Below, piece after piece: positions 8,979-18,878 of a stretch of 64,000 bases of DNA. Source of the stretch: Niabella pedocola. Lineage in GTDB: Bacteria; Bacteroidota; Bacteroidia; Chitinophagales; Chitinophagaceae. The first letter of the stretch is position 1; each line of letters begins with the position of its first letter. The stretch covers positions 592,117 to 656,116 of the forward strand of contig NZ_JAJNEC010000003.1 of NCBI RefSeq assembly GCF_021044425.1. The letters are read 5' to 3'. A program made the translations under genes and the position numbers. Below the pieces are notes generated by a model, which was not told where the DNA came from, searched no databases, and saw nothing but the letters and a program-made list of their open reading frames with translations.

Positions 8979-11297
8979 TCACTCTACAGTAATCTCATCG
9001 CAAAAGAGCCAGGCGGCCTGTCCTTCGCCGGGATGTCCCTTTGGACATTGTCCCAGGTTTTTAGCGGTAACACGCACATAACGGAAACTGCGCGGATCAA
9101 AGCGGGCCGTAAAATCCTTTGTTTGCGGAGCTTTATCCGCCACCGGAACGGTATTGCGTACCATTGCAATTTCGGTGAACTGTTTTCCGTCGTCAGATAC
9201 TTCAAATGTTACCCATTGCGGGAAAAAGATCCACTGACCGTAGTGCTGCAAACAACCCAGGGTTATGGAGCCGGCTGTGGTACGCAGCCCCAGGTCAACG
9301 GTGGCCACCAGATCGGTTCCGTTAAACGCATGCCATTGTTTTCCCGCATCGGTAGTACCCCGGATGCCATCCACCAGTGTAAACGGTCCGTTGGCAGGAT
9401 AATATTTGCTATAAGGCGTTGCATATTGCAAAGGCCGGCCGGTTGCTTTATTCAGCGTAAAGGACTGCTGCGCGGGCCGTCCCCTAACCATACTGTTATG
9501 GATGGCCAATGCTGCTTTTACCGTGATGGAACCTTTTACCTCAAAAGGCTTTTCATAGCGCGGGCTGCCTGTGCCCGGTTCGGTACCATCGGTTGTGTAA
9601 TAAATCACCCCTTCTTCATTTTCGGTTTCCAGGCTTACGAGCAGTTTACCGTTCACCACCTGCGGGTTTATATCTACCTTGAAATTCCCTTTCGAATACC
9701 GCAGGCCTCTTTGCTCAAACCCTTCAAGATGTGGTTGCAGGCGCTGATTAAAATCGCTCCAGTTACGCGATTCCTTTGCACTCCACAACACCTCCGCCAG
9801 TGCCGGCATCCGCGGCAGGATCATGTATTCCACATGTTCATGGCTTGAGATCTGCTCCGTCCACAGGTTGGCCTGTGCGCCCAGTATATGTGCTGCCTGG
9901 CTTTTATTTAACGCCGCAGGAATGGGCTCATAGTTATATACGCGCTTTAAGGTATTGAAGCCACCGAATGCGAGCGGCTCGGTTTCCGGATCGCCCTGGT
10001 AGTAATCGAAGTAAAGCGGGCCGGTCGGACTCATGACCACATCATGATTCATTTGAGCCGCTTTTATCCCCCCGGACTCTCCGCGCCAGCTCATCACCGT
10101 TGCCTGTGGCGCCAGGCCACCTTCCAGGATCTCATCCCAGCCGATCAGTTTCCGTTGATGAGCGATCAAAAACTTTTCCATCCGGTGTATAAAGTAGCTC
10201 TGTAATTCCTCTTCGTTCTTCAGCCCCTCTGTTTTCATCCGTTGCTGGCAACGCGCGCACTGTTTCCAGCTGGTTTTATCCACCTCATCACCGCCCACAT
10301 GAATGTATTGCGATGGAAATAATGCCATCACTTCTTTCAGGATGTTTTGCAGGAATATGAATGCACTGTCATTACCCGCACAATAATTCGGATGCACATC
10401 CTTGCCGTAAAAATCACCGGACTCCTGGAATGAATGTTTATGCGGCAAACAGGAATATTCCGGATAGGCCGCCATTGCGGCTTCGGAGTGACCGGGCATT
10501 TCAATTTCCGGAACAATGGTAACCTGCCTTGCCGCTGCATAGGCCACAATTTCCTTTACCTGCTCCTGTGTATAAAAGCCGCCGTACGTGGCTTTGCTGC
10601 GATCTGCATTGAAACGAACCTGCGACCAGTCCCAGGATTTACCCCAGTCATCCACCCTCCAGGCGGCCAGGCCCGTCAGTTTCGGATATTTTTTGATTTC
10701 TATACGCCAGCCCGCACCATCTGCCAGGTGCCAGTGAAACGTATTCATTTTGTAGGACGCCAGCAGATCAATAAATTCCTTCACCAGTTCCGGCGAAAAA
10801 AAATGACGGCTTACATCCAGCATCATACCCCGCCATTTAAAACGGGGCGCATCAGTGATGGTCATACAGGGGATCTGCAGTACCTGGTTGGTCCGGATGG
10901 CCGGCAGGGTTTGCAGTAAGGATTGCACCGCATAAAACAGGCCTGCCGGTTTACCGGCGCGGATCTCAATATAAGCCGGTGTAACCAGCAAGCGGTAACC
11001 TTCTGTACCCACATCCGCTGTTGGCTCTATATGAAAGCGAATTGTTTTTCCGCTAACAGCCGTTTTCACCGGCAAGGTATTACCGCTCACCTGCTTTACC
11101 GCATTGGTGAAATAATTTACCACCCCCATTACGTCCTTACGGGCAACGGGAGCCTGCACCTGTACGCTTTTATCGAACAGGAATACGCCTTCCTGTTGCT
11201 GCAGGCTTACCGGTTTGGGAATGATCCGTACCTGCGGTTGTGCGTTCAATAAGCATATGGCCCATACAAACAGGCCCGTTAAAAATCCGTTCTTCAT
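8979..11297 (-). CDS. Secreted GH20 beta-N-acetylhexosaminidase
   Basis: A 772-residue protein with signal peptide (M-K-N-G-F-L-T-G-L-F, ending L-N-A-Q), a GH20b N-terminal domain (about 20-145), a GH20 barrel (about 150-500) with the classical H-V-G-G-D-E-V motif and catalytic D337-E338, a chitobiase/hexosaminidase-type C-terminal beta domain with Y-Y-T-T-D-G-T-E-P (about 545-620), and a last domain resembling F5/8 type C or other galactose-binding jelly rolls (about 635-770). It should remove terminal beta-GlcNAc or beta-GalNAc. Length and domain order match the large secreted hexosaminidases of Bacteroidota. The 234-base gap to the next GH20 gene holds nothing I can call. Confidence 0.92.
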   Translation of the reverse strand: MKNGFLTGLFVWAICLLNAQPQVRIIPKPVSLQQQEGVFLFDKSVQVQAPVARKDVMGVVNYFTNAVKQVSGNTLPVKTAVSGKTIRFHIEPTADVGTEGYRLLVTPAYIEIRAGKPAGLFYAVQSLLQTLPAIRTNQVLQIPCMTITDAPRFKWRGMMLDVSRHFFSPELVKEFIDLLASYKMNTFHWHLADGAGWRIEIKKYPKLTGLAAWRVDDWGKSWDWSQVRFNADRSKATYGGFYTQEQVKEIVAYAAARQVTIVPEIEMPGHSEAAMAAYPEYSCLPHKHSFQESGDFYGKDVHPNYCAGNDSAFIFLQNILKEVMALFPSQYIHVGGDEVDKTSWKQCARCQQRMKTEGLKNEEELQSYFIHRMEKFLIAHQRKLIGWDEILEGGLAPQATVMSWRGESGGIKAAQMNHDVVMSPTGPLYFDYYQGDPETEPLAFGGFNTLKRVYNYEPIPAALNKSQAAHILGAQANLWTEQISSHEHVEYMILPRMPALAEVLWSAKESRNWSDFNQRLQPHLEGFEQRGLRYSKGNFKVDINPQVVNGKLLVSLETENEEGVIYYTTDGTEPGTGSPRYEKPFEVKGSITVKAALAIHNSMVRGRPAQQSFTLNKATGRPLQYATPYSKYYPANGPFTLVDGIRGTTDAGKQWHAFNGTDLVATVDLGLRTTAGSITLGCLQHYGQWIFFPQWVTFEVSDDGKQFTEIAMVRNTVPVADKAPQTKDFTARFDPRSFRYVRVTAKNLGQCPKGHPGEGQAAWLFCDEITVE

Positions 11298-11356
11298 TAT
11301 TTTTATTTAAACTTTTGTCTCCGTTTACGGCATTCATCTGATTCCGGTAATTGTAC

Positions 11357-13576
11357 TCATTTCTTTACCGTACCGGCCATCACCTCTTTTACTGTTCCAT
11401 TCACCCTTACCCATACTTTTTGAGGTGTCTTTGAATAGATGCGGTACTGTACCACCCATCCATTCTTCCAGCTGCAATCTACCGTAAACCCGCCACGGGC
11501 CCTTAATCCCTTAAAAGAACCCGAGGCTTTCCAGGCTGCCGGCACGGCGGGCAACAGGTTGATTTCTCCTGCATGACTTTGCAATAACATTTCCGGAATG
11601 GCGCCGCTGATGCCCAGGTTGCCATCGATCTGGAAAGGCGGATGCGTGGTAAACAGGTTGGGCATGAGGTTATAGGTAAACAACCCGCGGATCATCATGC
11701 CTGCTTTTTCACCTTCGCCGAGGCGCGCCCACAAGGCACAACGCCAGGGCCAGGACCAGGAGCGGCGGCTATCGCCGACCGTTGATGCAACTGTAAAGGG
11801 TTTGTTACTATTTTTACCATAGTTACCGCTGCGGCTGCGTAAAGAAATGATGGCGGCCTTTGCCAGTTCCGGTGTTTGCTTCGGATTGATCTGGCGACCG
11901 GGATATACGGCAAACAGGTGCGAGGTATGCCGGTGCTGGTCATCCGGATCATCGCGGTCTGCCTGCCACTCCTGTAATTGTCCCCATTTCCCGATCTTGT
12001 TGGGTGCCAGCCGGTGCTGCATATCGGCCACTTTTGCCTGGTAGCCGGCATCAATGTTTAACGCTTTGGCGGCATCGAGGTAATTCTGAAACAGGTCCCA
12101 AACCAGTTGCTGATCATGCATCACCCCATCCTCCCGCGGGCCATGTTCCGGCGACCATCCATTGGGCACCACCAGGCTCCCGTCCGGCAATTGCTTCAGC
12201 CGGTCTTCCCAGTAATTGCAGATCTCCTTCAGAACAGGATAGGCTGTATTTTTAAGATATACCCGGTCCATTGTAAAAGCCCAGCGCTCATATACATGCT
12301 GCGCATACCAGGCGCTGGCGGGTATGTTCCATTCCCAGCCGTTACCGCCGAAAATACTCTGGCTGGTACGGGCCGTCCATCCCCGGGTATCTGCACCAAA
12401 AGCCTTGCGCGTAGCCAGCCGGCAGGGCTCGGCCTGCGCTACGATATAGTCGATCAGGGGCTGGTTACATTCCGAAAGGTTTGCCGGCTCCGCCAGCCAG
12501 TAATTCATCTGGATATTGATATTGTTATGATAATCGCTGGCCCATGGCGGATTATTGCTGTTGTTCCAAAGCCCCTGCAAGTTTGCAGGCAATCCGCCGG
12601 GCCGCGAGCTGCTGATCAGCAGGTAACGCCCATACTGGAAAAGGGTTTCCTCCAGGTCCGGATCCGTACCGCCTGCCGCGTATTTCGCACGGCGTATATC
12701 GGTGGGTAATGCGCTTAATGCAGCAGGCGTGGTACCCACATCGATGCGGGCCGCAGCAGCAAGTTTTGTAAAATCTTTTACATGGGCCGCTCGCAATGAA
12801 GCATAGCCTTTATGGAGCGCAGCCTTCAGCTCTTTTTCAATCTGCGGCAAGGGATCTGCGCCGCGCCAGCCGGCATTATAATCCGGCTTATAATTGGTAC
12901 GGACATCCAGGTAAAGTGTGAGCGTTCTGCAACCGGTAAATACCAGCTCACTGCCGGCTACTGTAATACTGCCGCCCTCATGCAACGCTGCCACCTGTGC
13001 CGCGTACCTGAGTTGATTGGGCATCGCTCCGGAAAACTGCAGCAGGTTTCCGCTGGCAACGGAGGCTGCCCCCTGGGCCGACCAAAGACTGATGCGACCG
13101 GATAATTTTCCATTTTTCCCTGCGGTATACCGGAATACCATCACCTGGTCCGGATGACTGGCAAAAGCTTCGCGCTGAAACGGGATCCCTCCATTGGTAT
13201 ACGTGCTGTTATAGATGCCGGAAACCAGGTTCAGGCTTTGTTTATAACCGGCAACCGCTCCGGCACCTGTAAACTGCATCCTTAGCTCACCAAAATTGCG
13301 ATAGGCCCCAAAACCATGATCGCCGGTTTCATAGGCACCATCCCAGTTGTTATCGCCGCTCCAGAGACTTTGTTCATTGAACTGAATGGTATCTGCTGCT
13401 ACCGCGCCCATCAGCATGGCCCCCATACGCCCGTTGCCGATCGGAAGCCGTTCCGATTCCCATTTGGTGCCCGGTTTGTTGTACCATAAAACAAAGGAGT
13501 TTTTATCCTGGGCCCATATACCGGAAGCTGTCAATAATGTCAATAATGCAATCAGTATTCTTTTTTTCATGCCCAA
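11357..13576 (-). CDS. Secreted GH95 alpha-L-fucosidase
   Basis: A 739-residue protein with a signal peptide (ending S-G-I-W-A-Q). The N-terminal beta-sandwich begins with the family signature L-P-I-G-N-G-R-M-G-A-M and F-N-E-Q-S-L-W-S-G; an (alpha/alpha)6 barrel follows. Residues equivalent to the known GH95 catalytic set are present: N352 and N354 in N-I-N-I-Q-M-N-Y-W, Glu477 in W-S-P-E-H-G, and Asp651 in Q-I-D-G-N-L-G. The family is inverting and cleaves Fuc-alpha-1,2-Gal and, in some members, L-galactose. M3 is an alternative start. Placed with GH110 and GH20 genes, it fits fucosylated blood-group or plant-type glycans. Confidence 0.93.
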   Translation of the reverse strand: MGMKKRILIALLTLLTASGIWAQDKNSFVLWYNKPGTKWESERLPIGNGRMGAMLMGAVAADTIQFNEQSLWSGDNNWDGAYETGDHGFGAYRNFGELRMQFTGAGAVAGYKQSLNLVSGIYNSTYTNGGIPFQREAFASHPDQVMVFRYTAGKNGKLSGRISLWSAQGAASVASGNLLQFSGAMPNQLRYAAQVAALHEGGSITVAGSELVFTGCRTLTLYLDVRTNYKPDYNAGWRGADPLPQIEKELKAALHKGYASLRAAHVKDFTKLAAAARIDVGTTPAALSALPTDIRRAKYAAGGTDPDLEETLFQYGRYLLISSSRPGGLPANLQGLWNNSNNPPWASDYHNNINIQMNYWLAEPANLSECNQPLIDYIVAQAEPCRLATRKAFGADTRGWTARTSQSIFGGNGWEWNIPASAWYAQHVYERWAFTMDRVYLKNTAYPVLKEICNYWEDRLKQLPDGSLVVPNGWSPEHGPREDGVMHDQQLVWDLFQNYLDAAKALNIDAGYQAKVADMQHRLAPNKIGKWGQLQEWQADRDDPDDQHRHTSHLFAVYPGRQINPKQTPELAKAAIISLRSRSGNYGKNSNKPFTVASTVGDSRRSWSWPWRCALWARLGEGEKAGMMIRGLFTYNLMPNLFTTHPPFQIDGNLGISGAIPEMLLQSHAGEINLLPAVPAAWKASGSFKGLRARGGFTVDCSWKNGWVVQYRIYSKTPQKVWVRVNGTVKEVMAGTVKK

Positions 13577-13768
13577 TATTACTATTTTTTATGGCGTTGG
13601 AACCATCCTTTCGATGATATGCGGACCTTGAAAATTTTTCATTCCGGAAATGGAGAGACGGAAAAGGTTTCGCTATTAGAAGTAAGTAGCAGCATGCGGT
13701 CTCCGGATTGGCAGCAACCGATCTTCTTATTGATATTGTTATGCTTTTTATTGAACGCAACCATGGTT

Positions 13769-15616
13769 TTATTGGTTTGAGCGGAGCTTCCAATTTGTTT
13801 GAATATCTTTTTCCGTCATACCCGATAGCTCTATGGTTGATGGGGCGGTGCCTGCTGCCTGGTTATTGAGCATGCGCACATGGGTGCAATCGGTAAGGGA
13901 TACCGGTTTCTTTAAACCTTCGGGATCCGATGCCGGATCGGCAGTTATTTTATTTCCCGTAAACGACAGTCCATCCACGCTTCGTGCCAGCAGCAGTTTT
14001 CCATCCAGGGTATTAAATGTATTTCCTTCGATGCGGATATTCCGGTGTACATAACTTCCCGGAACCCGCAGGTGATTTTCGGGGGTAATAGCGATGGCGC
14101 CACTTCCGCTATTGTAGCCACATGCGTCAAACCGGTTATTCCGGATGGTTACATCCTGCACCGCGCCGGATTCAAACCAGCTGCTGGCATCATCGGCAAT
14201 CAGGATGGGAAACATACCCGTATGGTAAAATACATTTTGCTCCACCAGTACCCTGCGCGGCGTTGTAATGAGCAGTCCTCTTGTATTTGCGCGTTCAAAG
14301 CGGCTGTTACGGATCACCACTTCCGGCGTCCAGGTACGGTTTTCAATACATAGCCCCTTATCCACACCCCTGGGCAACGGCCTGTTGAGTCGTAATTCCA
14401 TCTCCCGTTTATTGATCATTACTGCCGACTGAAGCACGGCTCCGGCAACCGGCAGGAGTGTTTGGGGATGGATAAACGTAATGCTATCGCCCGCAAAGAA
14501 TGCCGGGAACCCATACGTTTGCGGGTGCATAAACCGCACCGTAAGTTTTTCCTGTTTGCCGATACCCGTTATCTGAAGATGGGTGCCGTGTATGTTTACC
14601 GGGTCATCATGTGCTCCCGAAGTATGGCAGCTGTCGATCAGGATTTTCCCCCTGCAGCCCGAGAAGTGAAAACAATCTGCAAAGGCCGCAATGATCCGCC
14701 CGCTTTCCGGCCGGGGTGCCACCGCCACCTTATGCAGGGTAATATTTTCAGTGAACTGCGACACGATGCCCAGCCCATGCATATAGTGCATCCGCACATC
14801 ATCCAGTACCACATTTTTACTTTGCGCGATCAGTCCGCCACAGTTATCCCGATAAGGATCGCGGATGGTTAACACATCCCCAACCTTATAAGGCGGCATT
14901 TTAAATTTGCCTTCAAATACTACGGTAAGCGGACCCGTTTGCCGGGCAACGGCCTGTTGTAATGGCTTCAGACTGCTGTAATGCAGGCGGTCGTTAACCG
15001 GGTCAAACAGGATCGTATGATCGTGCTCCACCTTCCAGCCTTCTCCAAAAAGTACCAGTTTTCCGTCATCAACCGCAAAACGGGAATCCGGGTGCAGGCG
15101 CAGTTCCACCATCCGTTCCTGCACCGCAGTAACGGTTAGTTCGCTCATGGTGGGGCGTTCATAATCGAACCGGATCCGCTCTATACGGATATTGCTGCTG
15201 CGCAACACGCCAAACGAAACCATTTTACCATGCAGCATAACGAGACTGTTGTTTCCATCAATGGTGATATTCCGGCTGTCTTCCAGCAGGAAGGCCATAC
15301 TTTTTACTTTACTCAGCGTATCGGCTTCAGTACTATTGGAAATATAGAGTTCCCGTTTGGGCGCCCCTTCGGGCCAAACATCAATACGTCCGGCCGGTAA
15401 CTTTAAAATGGCTGCCGGATATTTGCGGCAGGCCCCGATGGCCCGCTGCAACGCCGGTGCAGCGTTCTGGTAGCTATTTGCTTTTACACCGTAGTCGGCC
15501 GCATGAATGGTTACCGGAACCTGGGCCCGTAAAACGGCGACGCAGCACACGCACAGCAATAACAGCCAGCAGTAAGGACCGTTGATCTGTTTGCCGTTAT
15601 CTTTTTGAAGTACCAT
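13769..15616 (-). CDS. Secreted GH110 alpha-1,3-galactosidase-like enzyme
   Basis: A 615-residue right-handed parallel beta-helix protein with an N-terminal hydrophobic signal (about residues 15-30). Family-like stretches are F-D-Y-E-R-P-T-M-S-E near residue 150, S-G-A-H-D-D-P-V-N-I-H-G-T-H-L in the middle with the conserved aspartates, and later beta-helix turns with R-N-S-R-F and I-R-N-N-R-F. GH110 enzymes remove alpha-1,3-linked galactose, for example from blood group B or linear alpha-Gal epitopes. Whether this member needs the branching fucose cannot be told. Next to GH95 and GH20 genes it would open galactose-capped chains. A long possible N-terminus before the hydrophobic segment makes the exact start uncertain. 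Confidence 0.85.
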   Translation of the reverse strand: MVLQKDNGKQINGPYCWLLLLCVCCVAVLRAQVPVTIHAADYGVKANSYQNAAPALQRAIGACRKYPAAILKLPAGRIDVWPEGAPKRELYISNSTEADTLSKVKSMAFLLEDSRNITIDGNNSLVMLHGKMVSFGVLRSSNIRIERIRFDYERPTMSELTVTAVQERMVELRLHPDSRFAVDDGKLVLFGEGWKVEHDHTILFDPVNDRLHYSSLKPLQQAVARQTGPLTVVFEGKFKMPPYKVGDVLTIRDPYRDNCGGLIAQSKNVVLDDVRMHYMHGLGIVSQFTENITLHKVAVAPRPESGRIIAAFADCFHFSGCRGKILIDSCHTSGAHDDPVNIHGTHLQITGIGKQEKLTVRFMHPQTYGFPAFFAGDSITFIHPQTLLPVAGAVLQSAVMINKREMELRLNRPLPRGVDKGLCIENRTWTPEVVIRNSRFERANTRGLLITTPRRVLVEQNVFYHTGMFPILIADDASSWFESGAVQDVTIRNNRFDACGYNSGSGAIAITPENHLRVPGSYVHRNIRIEGNTFNTLDGKLLLARSVDGLSFTGNKITADPASDPEGLKKPVSLTDCTHVRMLNNQAAGTAPSTIELSGMTEKDIQTNWKLRSNQ

Positions 15617-15696
15617 GAGAAATTGTAAATAATGAGGAACGCAAGGTAGGAAGTAAAAAATCGGGCATGAAATGTTTTTTTGGGAATGAAGCTGTA

Positions 15697-18024
15697 TTAA
15701 TGCCGGCGCAGTGCTCCGTTATTTGCTACCTGCACCAGCACTTCTGTGCAGGATTTCACTGCTACCTTTGGCCAATGCACAAAAGCTGTATACGACAAGG
15801 GGGTTGCGGCCTGCTTACTGGTTTCTGCAAGTACTGATACGGAAGCATCATAGTGGGTATTATTTTTTATCGCCAGTGTGATACCGGTTTTATCTGATTT
15901 TATGATCCTTGCCTCCACATGATCAAATACCCGTAGTATTTTTTTATCCGGCTGTACATAGATCCCCGGCAGTTCAATCGCCATTAAGGCACCGTTGGTC
16001 TCTGTCCAGGAATTGCGGGTGTTAATGTAGTTACCAATGCTGCCCCTTCCTTCAGCATCGCTTGGCTGAATACGTTCCATGCTGCTGCCTGTCAGATTAT
16101 TGGTCGTTGAATGATCCGGTGGAATATTCACCGCCTCTGCCTGGGCATGCTGGATATCGCGGATCAGATCGGCGTACAGGACGTTACCGGTAGCCCGGAA
16201 AAGTTTGAACAGGTAATCGCCGGAAGCCGTACAGATACCGGGTGCCGCATGTTTGTTCTGAATACTGGCCCATACTGCACCGGCCATTTTGCTGCCCAGT
16301 TTGCCGATCTGGCTGCCGGCAGGGAAAACCGGGTCGTAAGAGATGGTCCAGGTAGCACAGAGGGCGGCCTGTACTTCGGCCCTTTCCAACCAGGCCTTAT
16401 CGCCGGTATACTGGTAAAGGGCCATCAACGACTCCAGGAAACCAAAGGCCGATTCCGAATTGGCGTCCATTGAAATATCACCACAATCGCCGCCTGTAAG
16501 TCCCTGTGTTACTACATCCCGCTGGTAATAATAGGCTGCGGATGTTTTGGCTATCGCCAACCATTCGGTATGCTTGAAATAATCCGCCGCAATCGCCAGT
16601 CCCGCGGGCACAATGGCCCCGGCGGTAGAATTGTATACGGCGATCTTTCCGGTTGCCGGTGCGATGTATTGTCCGAATTGGCCGTCCTCTTTCCAGGTGC
16701 GGGCAAAGGCTGCCGCCAGTTTTTTAGCCGCAGCCTCCCATTCCGGTTTGATGGCTGTATCATAACCCTGCGCCTTCAACAACATCAGGTGCTTCAGCAG
16801 CCACAACAGGGCATCAGCATTTTTACGCACCATGGCCTGTACTTCCGGAAATGCCGGGTTCATTTTTTCCGGCCGGATCTTACCTTCGGCCGTAATGCCT
16901 CCATAAAAATAACCACTGCTGCCCTGAAGTTTATGCACCACAAAATCCAGTTCCTGCGCCACCCGTTCCCGTTCCTTTTCGTTATTCAATGCCAGCATCG
17001 GGTAGGTATTCATCATCCCGCTTACCCAGCCGAGCTGAAAGTCTTTACTGTTCTCCGGAAGATAATAACTGCCCACCGGAAATGTGCGGAAATGATTGCT
17101 GGTAATGGTGGTAGCCAGCTGTGTGTAATAACTCATCGGCAACCAGTTGCGGGGCCGATTGGGACCGGTAACATCTTTACGGTATTTCATAAACGTGCGT
17201 AACAACCCGGGAATGCCGTTTGCATTCATTACATAAATCCGGAAATGCAGGGTAAGCCGGTCGCCCGCCTTCCAGTCGGGTGCTTTGTCGCCGCTGGGAT
17301 GAAAGTCGCCAAAACCGGGCGCCAGCCTGCGCATGGCAGGTGCAGTAACAGAAAAGCGGCATTGATCCCGGGCTGCGTTTTCGGCTATCGTAAGTCCGTG
17401 ATTGCCGAAGGCCGACCGCTGATCTGTAAGTACCATGAAACTTTTTTGTGTAGCCGGTGTGTAAAAACAAAGTGCCGGGGTGGCCATATTGCCTGTTTGG
17501 AGTTCCACCAATGATGCCGTTCCCGGTTCTATAGATAAACGCGGGTTGTTAGAAATCGTTAACGGTACGTTGGGGTTATAATACATTTCCTTCGGATAAT
17601 CCGGGTTATACCCGTTACCGATAGAAGGATACCGGTTGCCGTTGTACACGATCGCCGGTACCAGCACATAGTTATCCGGGCTCCAGTCATTGAACCCGAA
17701 ATCTATATTTACGGCAGTGGCTTGGGATACACCCTTTGTTAATGCAAACACCGCGGTTATATCCAGCGCCCCTGGTACCCGTTCAACCGGCCGCACCTGC
17801 AATTGCAACTGCCATCCATCCGGCAGTGCGGGCTGCTGTGCTGTGGCTACATATTCATCGATCAGTTTCGTGCCATCATATTTTCTGATGCTTGCCTGCA
17901 GATGCCCGTTGAGCGGCTGCATCCAACGATCAACCGCGTTGAAGTCCTGTGCCCCGGCTGCCTGCCAAAACAAGCCGCCCAGGCTCATGAACCAAAAAAA
18001 TACCATACAAATGTTACGCGTCAT
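15697..18024 (-). CDS. Large secreted protein, probable all-alpha glycosidase, family not recognised
   Basis: 775 residues from the ATG at 18022-18024, which gives a signal peptide ending A-A-G-A-Q; the longer frame upstream is rejected because it puts 15 extra residues before it. The first 270 residues look like a beta-sandwich. From about 290 to 690 the protein is rich in repeated helices with aromatic and acidic residues (for example G-G-D-C-G-D-I-S-M-D-A-N-S-E-S-A), suggesting an (alpha/alpha)n toroid; a short beta domain ends it. I cannot assign a CAZy family. It is the first gene of the minus-strand enzyme run (80 bases before GH110), so a role on the same glycan is likely. A candidate for an undescribed family. 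Confidence 0.6.
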   Translation of the reverse strand: MTRNICMVFFWFMSLGGLFWQAAGAQDFNAVDRWMQPLNGHLQASIRKYDGTKLIDEYVATAQQPALPDGWQLQLQVRPVERVPGALDITAVFALTKGVSQATAVNIDFGFNDWSPDNYVLVPAIVYNGNRYPSIGNGYNPDYPKEMYYNPNVPLTISNNPRLSIEPGTASLVELQTGNMATPALCFYTPATQKSFMVLTDQRSAFGNHGLTIAENAARDQCRFSVTAPAMRRLAPGFGDFHPSGDKAPDWKAGDRLTLHFRIYVMNANGIPGLLRTFMKYRKDVTGPNRPRNWLPMSYYTQLATTITSNHFRTFPVGSYYLPENSKDFQLGWVSGMMNTYPMLALNNEKERERVAQELDFVVHKLQGSSGYFYGGITAEGKIRPEKMNPAFPEVQAMVRKNADALLWLLKHLMLLKAQGYDTAIKPEWEAAAKKLAAAFARTWKEDGQFGQYIAPATGKIAVYNSTAGAIVPAGLAIAADYFKHTEWLAIAKTSAAYYYQRDVVTQGLTGGDCGDISMDANSESAFGFLESLMALYQYTGDKAWLERAEVQAALCATWTISYDPVFPAGSQIGKLGSKMAGAVWASIQNKHAAPGICTASGDYLFKLFRATGNVLYADLIRDIQHAQAEAVNIPPDHSTTNNLTGSSMERIQPSDAEGRGSIGNYINTRNSWTETNGALMAIELPGIYVQPDKKILRVFDHVEARIIKSDKTGITLAIKNNTHYDASVSVLAETSKQAATPLSYTAFVHWPKVAVKSCTEVLVQVANNGALRRH

Positions 18025-18470
18025 ATAGAAGTTAATTTTAGCTGTGTAACAAAATATTGTACATAGCAACCCGGCTGGCCGGGTTCGTTACTTTTATTCC
18101 GACTTCACCTGTATCCGGTACGGCTTTTGTTTTTGGCGGCATGCTGCGTGTGAGCGGTCGCTCACGCTTCCCGTTTAAAAAACAACCGTCACCGTATCGT
18201 TTCACTTTCGGCATCTTATACTATTCAAATTCTATATTCAATCAGCTGTTTACAGGCGTACATCCAGTTTGTAAAATTATCTCATCCTGATTCATTAAGC
18301 CTGCACCGGATTGATAAAGACCAATACTTTTTTAACCCCCTGGCACTTTCCATTGCACTATTAGTGAATAGCATCTTTTTTCTCTAAAAAATGAGGATCT
18401 TTTGATACAGCTACCCGCAATACATTTTTCTATGTATACGGCAGGATACAGTTACTTCAAAAGCTAGCCG

Positions 18471-18517
18471 GATTCAAAGGCGCCGGTCCGGGTACACCTG
18501 TCCCCCGCCTTTGAATC
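18471..18517. repeat. Perfect 12-bp inverted repeat (hairpin)
   Basis: GATTCAAAGGCG at 18471-18482 is exactly the reverse complement of CGCCTTTGAATC at 18506-18517, with a 23-base GC-rich loop. It lies two bases past the stop codon of the small minus-strand ORF at 18519-18653, so it could be that ORF's terminator or a structured RNA. No T-tract of the usual kind follows on either strand. Confidence 0.5.
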
Positions 18518-18518
18518 A

Positions 18519-18653
18519 TCAAACGGATTGCCCGTTCGTTTTCTCCACGGCATCGTTAACATATTGCCTGAGCTGATAGAAATGCGGGAACAATACGGGT
18601 CGGTATTTAAATACAATTATTTTAGCAAGATCCGATACTATTTTTACCAACAC
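18519..18653 (-). CDS. Possible 44-residue small ORF, unknown
   Basis: GTG-initiated frame with no in-frame ATG; a stop lies directly upstream. The product has a plausible composition (V-S-D-L-A-K-I-I-V-F-K-Y near the N-terminus, L-F-P-H-F-Y-Q-L-R-Q-Y-V in the middle) and ends right at the 18471-18517 hairpin. No signal peptide, no known family, and no promoter seen. It could equally be the end of a decayed gene or chance. Confidence 0.18.
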   Translation of the reverse strand: MLVKIVSDLAKIIVFKYRPVLFPHFYQLRQYVNDAVEKTNGQSV

Positions 18654-18878
18654 GCTTTATTAACGTTTATTTTTTGCATTTTTGCAATAAGAACGATTCT
18701 TTGAATATTAAAATAGCCGGTTGCCATTCCCTCGTTTTTACCCGTCCCCAACCAGCGGTAAAGTCTGGTTTTCAGCTGCTGTCGTCAGAACAGGGATCGG
18801 CTGTATTATTTCCGGTCCGGGGATCCTTTACGCTTTTGGTACCGGTTCTGTTCCATCAAGTCAACAACATCCATCCAT

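Larger units (their letters stand above)
18070..18878. other. 809-base intergenic region between divergent genes
   Basis: This gap separates the minus-strand glycosidase run from the plus-strand ThuA/dehydrogenase gene. Seen in it are a compact hairpin at 18068-18085 (AACCCGG / CCGGGTT), a strong inverted repeat at 18471-18517, and a possible 44-codon ORF on the minus strand at 18519-18653. No promoter with both consensus elements was found for either flanking gene. The rest shows no gene, RNA or repeat that I recognise. Confidence 0.5.

Noticed and set aside
18068..18085. AACCCGG/CCGGGTT hairpin as a terminator
   Set aside because: No gene on either strand ends there and there is no T-tract; it lies upstream of the minus-strand gene instead.
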